The notes under the pieces were generated by a model. That model was not told the DNA's origin, made no database searches, and worked only from the letters and a program-made list of their open reading frames with translations. Made by a program: the position numbers and the translations under genes. A DNA stretch of 64,000 nucleotides from Craterostigma plantagineum (Eukaryota > Streptophyta > Magnoliopsida > Lamiales > Linderniaceae), in assembly GCA_027422505.1 (NCBI GenBank), contig JAPQWV010000665.1, forward strand, positions 1-64,000, given 5' to 3'. Below are positions 57,031 through 64,000 of the stretch, one piece after another (positions within the stretch are counted from its first letter, which is position 1; every line of letters begins with the position of its first letter).

Positions 57031-57224
57031 GAAAGCTGCCGGGGAATTATTCCGAAGGCTGCCGGGGAACGATTCCGAAGGCTGCCGGGGGAACGTGTTC
57101 GTACGACAGTCAGATCAGATTAATGACCTCATAACAAAACCACGAAGCTCTTCGGATCGTCATGCTACCCCGGAGATAGGACGCGTTGAAGCTGCCGGGG
57201 AACGATTCCGAAGGCTGACCCACC

Positions 57225-57870
57225 CTCCGATATTTGAGGAGGCTATGGGACCCCACCAATGCTGAAGAGTGGCTCAGGACGATCGACAATATGTTCCGCG
57301 TGAGCCACTTACCTGACGCTGAGAAGGTGACGAGTGCCACCTTTATGCTGCGCAGGCAATGCGAGCTATTGGTGGGATACTATCCAGGTGCTGGAGGTAT
57401 CCTAATACAATGACGTGAGAGAGGTTTAAGACCCTCTTTCGAGGGAAATACTTTACGGCACCAGACAGGGAGCAAAAGATGAATGAGTTCATCAACTTGA
57501 AGCAAGGAGGGATGGCGGTGGCGGATTATATCCGCAAATTTGAAAGCTGTGTCGAGGTTTGCACCATACATGGTGGCTAATGACGAGCTAAAAAAAGATC
57601 GGAATGTTTATTTGAAGGTCTCAAGCCTGAGATCTTTCGAAGTGTTAGCATGTACGATACTGAAGGGAAGACGTACGCACGCATTGCGGAGCGTGCGATC
57701 TTGGCAGAACAAGCAAAAGTGGACGAAAGCACATGATGCGAAGAGAAGGATCAAGGGGACAGCAGGGGGAGGAGGGTCAAAAGCGCCAATTCTTTGGCAG
57801 AAACCCAAATTTCCGCGAGAAATCCATCAGACCAACAAAACCATGCTAACCAAGGTCGAACTAGGGACCA
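57225..57870 (+). pseudogene. gag: gag, Tekay A copy 2
   Basis: Same blocks as copy 1 (PPIFEEAM, KYFTAP, DYIRKFE, YMVANDELK) split by extra frameshifts, e.g. near 57250, 57355, 57390, 57545, 57595 and 57718. The TGA seen in copy 1 is at about 57415. Confidence 0.85.
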
Positions 57871-57894
57871 TCTGGCGTTCCAAACCGACCTCCG

Positions 57895-58420
57895 AATAAC
57901 ACAACACGGTGTCAGCAATGTGGGCGTAATCATATCGATGTCTGCTTTGGAGTTGGATTCAATCCCAACGTCATCTGCTATCTCTGCGTAAAGCAGGGAC
58001 AAGACGCACGTGCGACCAACCCAGGAACCTGGCTGTGCTTGTACGACCACCACCGGTTCCAGCACGGGTGTTTACATTGACCAATGAAGGGGCAGAGGTG
58101 AACCCTTCGGTTGTGACGGGTACGTTGATTATTTATAACATGCCTACTTCGGCGCTCTTTGATTCCGGAGCCACACACTCGTTAGTGTCAGCCAAATATG
58201 TGACAAAGGTGGGAATATCTTCTACCTTAATTGATTCTATTTACGTAGTAACCTTACCACATGGGGATCCGACACGAACTAATCAAGTGCTGGAAAAGTG
58301 CCTCGTGATAGTTCCAGGGAAGTGATCTGAGCGTCGATTTAATTGTAATTCGTATGAACGATGACGATGTCATTTTCGGGCATTGGCTTTCGAGATACGG
58401 GGCCGTGATCGATCGCCAAA
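57895..58420 (+). pseudogene. Zinc knuckle and protease, Tekay A copy 2
   Basis: CQQCGRNH knuckle near 57912 and DSGATHSLVS near 58160, with the protease block open from 58035 to 58325. After an insertion near 58315 it continues in another frame. A GHWLSRYGAVIDRQSK stretch here (58380-58425) keeps the frame that copy 1 has lost near 3295. Confidence 0.85.
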
Positions 58421-58429
58421 GCAAAGTAG

Positions 58430-59900
58430 TGACATTCCAAACTACCCGAAGGTGAGATGTTCACCTTCGCGGGGAAGATGAACAGAAGTAAAAATTCTCA
58501 AATCTCTGCTATTAAGGCTATGCGACTCCTGAATTGCGAGTCTCTTCTTCTGTATGTCGTGAAGACAGAAAAAGTATCCCAACGCGAGCGGAATGTTGTT
58601 CCTATCCTAAACAAATTTGCGATGTATTTCCCGATGATCTACAGGGATTACCCCCTGATGGGAAAATTAGTTCGCAATCGATTTAGTACCGGGGAGCGGC
58701 TCCATTTTCTAAAACTCCTTACCGGCTAGCGCCAGACGAGTTACGGAGTTGAAAGAACAATTAGATGAGTTGCTGCCAAAACGGGTTCATCCAACCAAGC
58801 TTCTCTCCTTGGGAGCACCAATGTTATTTGTGCGCAAGAGAGACGGGTCGATGAGACGTATCGCAATCGAGAACTGTACACAAACTAACAACCATTAAGA
58901 ACAGGTACCCATTGCCGAGAATCGATGACTTTATTCGATCTGCTAAAGATTTGGGAGGAGACGTCCCGAAGACGGCGTTCAACATGAGGTCGGGCCACTA
59001 CGAATTTTTGCCATGCCTTTCGGCTGACGAACGCACCAGCTGTTTTCATGGACATGATTCCTAGAGTATTCAAGGGATTTCCTTGACTGATTCATAATCA
59101 TCTTCATCGACAATATTCTCATCTAGTTCGAAAGACAAGGGACGAAACACGAAGCTCATTCAAGAACGGTCCTAGAAATTCTTTTGGAGAACCAATTATT
59201 TGCCAAATTCAAGGAATGTGGAATTCTGGCTAGAACAAGTGGCCTTTCCGGACACATTATCTTCGGAAAACGGATTTCTGGGACCCTGGTAAGATTGAAG
59301 CTGTAAACCAATTGGCAACGACACAATCACTCCCACCGAGGTGCGAAGCTTCTTAGGGATTTGCAGGATATGACCTTAACTTCATCGCGGATTTTTCCCG
59401 TATCGCCTCGACCCTAACGAACTTGACGAGAAAGAATGTTTCGTTCAAGTGGACGGAAGCATGTGAACAAAGTTTCCAAGAGCTGAAGAAGCGACTTACT
59501 TCGCGCTCCAGTTTCTGACTATAACCATCGGGAAGTGGAGGATTTTCGGTGTATAGTGAGGCATCGAAAAACGGGCTGGATGCATGCTCATGCAAATTGG
59601 GAAGGTAATCGCGTAAGCTTCTCCACAATTGAAAGAATACGAGAAGAACTATCCCACCCACGATCTGGAACTCGCAAGTAGTTGTGTTCGCCTTAAAAAT
59701 ATGACGTCACTATCTATACGGAGAACGGGTGCGAGATCTATACAGATCACAAGAGTCTGAAATACTTCTTCACCCAGGAGGTCGTTGAAAAAGATTACGA
59801 CTGCGTGGGATCGTTAAAGACTATCACCCGGATCAAAAGCAAAAAATATGGTCGCCGATGCATTGTGTCGAAAAGGCGGTGAACCACGGAACTCCAAAAC
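58430..59900 (+). pseudogene. pol: Reverse transcriptase and RNase H, Tekay A copy 2
   Basis: RT and RNase H blocks as in copy 1, more broken. FIDN in place of FIDD is shared. RNase H has lost part of the block between the QKE-type motif and the NYHPGKAN motif near 59780-59830, where the sequence is scrambled relative to copy 1. Confidence 0.8.
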
Positions 59901-60113
59901 CTCGAAGTAGAAGTGATAAACTTTGGCGGGATTGAAGCCAGAATGGGCAGCATTGACTCTTCAGCCGACGTTGTTAGAGCAAATCAAGAAAGCTCAGGAG
60001 CAAGATGAGCTTTATCTAAAAAATGACGAGCAAGCACGCAACTGGAAAACTCCGTCTGAATTCACGTTTCGGGGAAGACGGAGTTTGCAATATCGGAATC
60101 GTCTATATGTTCC

Positions 60114-61572
60114 TGATAAAACGCATTTTAATGCGTCATCGTAGTATTTAATTGGTCAAAATAGAGCTCTAGCCATCATTTTATACATTTATTCGTCATA
60201 TTTACACATTATTTTAATATTGAAGGCGTGGACACTCAGTGCATCAGGCCGTGACAGGAGACAGAAGACTCTACTGTCGGAAGTCACGGCCGTGACACTT
60301 CTTGCACCAGGCCGTGACCCGTAGCAGCAGCAATATTAGAAAATTTAATCTCTCCAATCCCAGATCTCGCGATGAGAATTCCTTGGTCGTAATCAATATT
60401 GGCGAGTCTTCTCTCTATGGTTAAACTCTCAGGTCAATCGGACATCGTTTACCTCTCCATCTGAGAGAAATACAAAACTGCCGCAAATGTTTGAGAGTGT
60501 CACGGCCGTGACACTACTGCACGAGGCCGTGACAAACGGCAGTGAGCTCATTTTTTGCCTCGAGAGTGTCACGGCCGTGACCTATCATGTCCCAGGCCGT
60601 GACAGTGTCTAATTTCACTATAAAGGCCCGATTTCGATCCAGAAAATGGGGAACTTACCAGATATTCAACCCTAATCTTTCAAGAGACGAAAAAGAGCAC
60701 AAAGGACGCAGAATTACGTCCCAGAGCGCAGAGACGGAGCAACGACGCAATCACGCCCAATTGATCAGAGAAACGAAGATTCATCACGCAAGCATCGATA
60801 ATTCGCCAGTATTCAAGATCATGACTTCTTCTTCTCTGTTCTCTACAATCTTCGTTGCTTTCTCGTCTATTAGAGTAGCTAATTTCTCCGTGTGTTTGGG
60901 ATTAGATGAACGCTAGGTTATTTTGTAGTTAAGACATATGTTATCGTGACTCGTGTTTATGACTATTTATCTACCTATGAATTGTGTTTCGTCGCTTTAA
61001 TATGTGTATGTGTTTAAAGTGATCATGTGGAAAATCGTTAGGGCGACAGCTAAACAACGATTAGGCCGTTCGTAGAAGATAGGATTCGAGTATAGAGCAA
61101 AAGCAAATACTTGATCCTCGCTTAGTAATTACTGAACTTTAGATTCACGCGAGCGTTTAGGGCGACAGCAAATTCGTTAGCGGGTAGGAAATTACTGCGA
61201 TCTAGTCAGAATCACGTAGGAACGATAATTTAATGTCTTAGGCGATATACGTAGCGGGATTCGAATCCCGAGCACATCGTTATCTGAAAGTTCCTTTACC
61301 AGTTTTAGGCGTATTCCTTTAGTCTCTCGTTGATTTAGGAAGTAATCTGTTAGGACAATTCGTACACCATCTGCGTATTTTATTTAGGCTAAATATCGAG
61401 TCGATAGGTTAATACTAGTACGTAGTTTATTCCTCGTGTTCGATACTCGTTGACTCACTTTACTGCACTACAAACGATAGGTCCACTGCCTATCGCACGT
61501 CGGTGATAGTAATTAGGTATACGTTTCATTTTATCACTTGTCGCACTTGCACATTACACCACGTGTCGATCA
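60114..61572 (+). mobile_element. Athila solo LTR nested in Tekay A copy 2
   Basis: Same ends (TGATAAA...TCGATCA) and same TSD gttcc (60109-60113, 61573-61577) at the same pol position as 5024-6477, so it was inherited through duplication. The palindrome set is fuller here: an extra tcacggccgtga near 60568 where copy 1 reads tcagacc. Confidence 0.9.
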
Positions 61573-61577
61573 GTTCC

Positions 61578-62894
61578 CGATAATCAAGAACTCCGGACAT
61601 CTATAATGACGGAAGCACATGCCACTACGTACTCGGTACAACCCAGGCGCGACGAAGATGTGCCGGGATTTACGAGAAACATTTTGGTGGTCGAGAATGA
61701 AAAGCGACATTGCAACGTTTGTGAGCCAATGTCTGACGTGTCAACAAGTAAAGGCAGAACATCAAAGGCTGACAGGGATGCTACAACCCTTGTCGATTCC
61801 TGAGTGCAAATGGGATCACATTACGATTGACTTTGTTGTGGCTTGCCGAAAACTGTGAAAGACCACGACGCCATCTGGGTAATTGTGGATCGCTTAACCA
61901 AATCTGCTCAATTTTTGTCGATCCGTTCGACCTTTTCACTAAAACGGTATGCCGAATTGTACATTCGAGAAATCGTTTGACTCAACGAGATCCCATCCTC
62001 GATTGTCTCGGATCGTGACACGAGATTTCTATCTACATTCTGGATGAGTCTGCAAAAAGCGATGGGGACAAAACTCTCATTCAGCACGGCCTATCATCAA
62101 CAAACCGATGGGCAATCTGAACGAATGATCCAAACCATTGAAGATATGTTGTGAGCATGCAATCTAGACTTCAAAGGGAATTGGAGTAAATATCTTCCGT
62201 TGATCGAATTCTCGTACAACAACAGCTACCACGCTACTATCGGGATGGCGCCATGCCTTATACGGGCGTAAATGCCGATCCCCGGTACACTGGGACGAAA
62301 TCGGCGAACGAGCGCTTTTAGGCCCTGATATGATATGAGAGATGGCGGAGGCGATAACGAAGATTCGAGAACGAATGCAAATGGCCTGAAGTCGTCAGAA
62401 TACGCTGATCAACGACGAAGGCCGTTGGAATTGGCGGAAGAAGATTGGGTATTCTTGAAGATATCCCCGATGAGAGGTGTGAACCGGGAAGAAGGGCAAA
62501 TTAAGTCCGAGATACATTGGCCCTTTCAAAATACTCGAGTAGGGGAAGTTGCGTATCAGCTGGAGTTACCCGCCCTCGTTAGCCCAAGTCCACGACGTAT
62601 TTCGCGTATCAACCTTACGTAAATATGTTGCGAACCCGAATCATCTGTTGGGAAGCGAGTCACTTCACCAGCAACTCAAGCCGGACCTGAGCTACGAAGA
62701 GGAGCCAGTTGAAATCTTAATGCACGAAGTAAAGCGACTTCGGAATAAAAATATTCCGTTAGTCAAAGTGCTGTGGCGAAACCAAACGATTGAAGAAGCC
62801 ACATGGGAGCGAGAAGATGATATGAAGAATCGTTATCCCGAATTATTTCTTTCGATGCAATTTCGGGGACGAAATTCTTGTAAGGAAGGGAGGA
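61578..62894 (+). pseudogene. pol: Integrase and chromodomain, Tekay A copy 2
   Basis: Nearly identical to 6483-7802, with the same TGA after DML. It differs by a small deletion at about 62254 (MAP region), a one-base insertion near 61640 and one near 62573. The chromodomain and the final FRGRNSCKEGRM tail are retained. Confidence 0.88.
62882..62894 (+). other. Polypurine tract, Tekay A copy 2
   Basis: aaggaagggagga followed by TGTAATAC, as in copy 1. Confidence 0.85.
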
Positions 62895-64000
62895 TGTAAT
62901 ACACGAAAAATTTATACGGGATTATTTCAATAATATGCGGAATGTGTGGAGTCTATTTTCGAACATACACCGATTTCTTTCCGAGCCGAGCCAAATTATT
63001 GGACACGAAAAATTTTAAATTGATCGAAAATAAATATGAGCCAAATAAAGGAAATAATGGCCGATGTTATTAGGAGTTTGGTCCAATACAATAAAAATAA
63101 TAATAATAATAATTTTTAAAAAATAAAATAAAATAAAATAAAATAAAATGGCCGAAAATAATTGGAGGGCATGGTAAGACCAAGCCAACTCCATGTGAGC
63201 TTGAGGACGAAGGTAACCACTATTATTCAACCTCCTTGAGCATAGAGACAAGATCTAACCACAATGCCACCCCTTTGATTTGCATAAGGACAAGAACCAC
63301 TAAGGCATCCCCATGATTCTATCTCCATACAAAAGAGGACAAATTAATAAAATTAAGGAAAAAGAGAGAAGAAGAAGAAGATCACGTTGGGTAGGGGGAG
63401 AGTCATCACCTAATACATCCAAAAGCCTAATGTGCATGATGTAATAAAAACAAACCTCAACACCTAATACACCTCTCTACATACATGAAGACAAGAATAA
63501 ATAAGGCCAAAGGAGAATAGAAAGGAAAGAGAGGAGAGGCCGAGAGAGAGAAGGAAAGAAAGAGAAAGAAAGGAAAAAGAGAGAAAGGAAAGAAAGGAGA
63601 GGGAGAGGCATAGAGAAAGAGGGAGAGATGGAAAGGAAGAAAAAAAAGAGAGAAAAGAGAGGGAGAAGCTCACGGACGAGGAGGAGCTCGGGATCGAAGT
63701 CCTAGGGTCGGAATCACACAAACAACCCGCAACGTAGCTCTCTACGGAATTAAGTTAGGTGAACATCACTTACATATGTAAACAAGATTAGGAGTCGAGA
63801 TTTTTCTATGTGTTGCATGCCGTAAAAATTTTATGTGATTGCATGATTTTGTGTTATATGTTATGTCATAATTCGGCCATGTTTGGTTTTAAATTCGGCC
63901 ATCTCTAATTGGTGATCTAGGGAAATGAAAGAAATTGGGATTGGAAAGAAGAATTAGAATTTTGAGGGCAAGATTGGTTAGATTTGGGAAGTTCGGGCAA
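62895..64000 (+). repeat. 3' LTR of Tekay A copy 2 (partial)
   Basis: First about 1.1 kb of the LTR, with the AAAAT and GA-rich tracts; the rest lies beyond the window. Confidence 0.88.

Larger units (their letters stand above)
57031..64000 (+). mobile_element. Tekay-like element A, copy 2 (runs off the window)
   Basis: Aligns along its whole length with 1959-8909, including the residual 24-bp array, the TGA in gag, the FIDN lesion in RT, the Athila solo LTR and the PPT/LTR junction. Upstream flank differs from copy 1. Relative to copy 1 it carries many one- or two-base insertions and deletions, concentrated before the solo LTR. Confidence 0.9.

Overview
The window looks like a repeat-dense, probably heterochromatic stretch of a eudicot plant nuclear genome. 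Nearly all of it is layered transposable elements: Ty3/gypsy of Tekay and Athila type, Ty1/copia of Sirevirus type, a GC-rich LTR element without recognisable pol, LINE relics, tRNA-derived SINE-like pieces, hAT and Mutator-like MITEs, and a CACTA element. The only non-transposon coding trace I can support is a broken X8 (CBM43) domain gene near 55 kb. The extra ORF attached to the copia element resembles ORFs I recall from asterid copia polyproteins, so an asterid is my best guess (low confidence). There are no bacterial features, rRNA genes or CRISPR arrays.

Layout. 1-1.86 kb: the 3' part of a Sirevirus accessory ORF. 1.96-10.4 kb: Tekay element A, copy 1, 5' truncated, with an Athila solo LTR (5024-6477, TSD GTTCC) inside pol. 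10.6-21.9 kb: a Sirevirus with LTR, PBS, gag, PR, IN, RT, RNase H, polypurine motifs and a downstream accessory ORF. Its leader carries a hAT MITE with an 8-bp TSD. 21.9-22.9 kb: post-pol spacer of a second Sirevirus joined chimerically, then a reverse-oriented LTR of family D. 25.3-26.66 kb: minus-strand copia relic. 26.66-34.63 kb: minus-strand Athila with a complete 3' LTR and broken gag-pol. 34.63-36.44 kb: a direct duplicate of the copia/Athila-LTR junction. 36.44-37.96 kb and 48.88-49.3 kb: family D in an LTR-internal-LTR-internal arrangement. It is split by Tekay element B (37959-48876, minus strand, two LTRs of about 3.1-3.2 kb, exact TSD CCCGT). 50.15-53.8 kb: a LINE split by a MULE-type MITE that itself contains a CACTA element (51436-53036, TSD GTC). 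54.95-55.34 kb: X8 gene relic. 55.97-56.34 kb: MULE MITE with a 9-bp TSD. 57.03 kb to the end: Tekay A, copy 2, with the same truncation point and the same nested solo LTR.

Relative ages follow from nesting. The Athila solo LTR entered Tekay A before A was duplicated. Tekay B entered family D after D had its tandem arrangement. CACTA entered the MITE after the MITE entered the LINE. No element has an uninterrupted gag-pol. Many lesions are single-base indels, even in the young-looking Tekay B, so some may be consensus errors of a long-read assembly and not biological decay. The most interesting candidate is the Sirevirus accessory ORF, which sits about 3.8 kb downstream of pol and directly behind a good splice acceptor.
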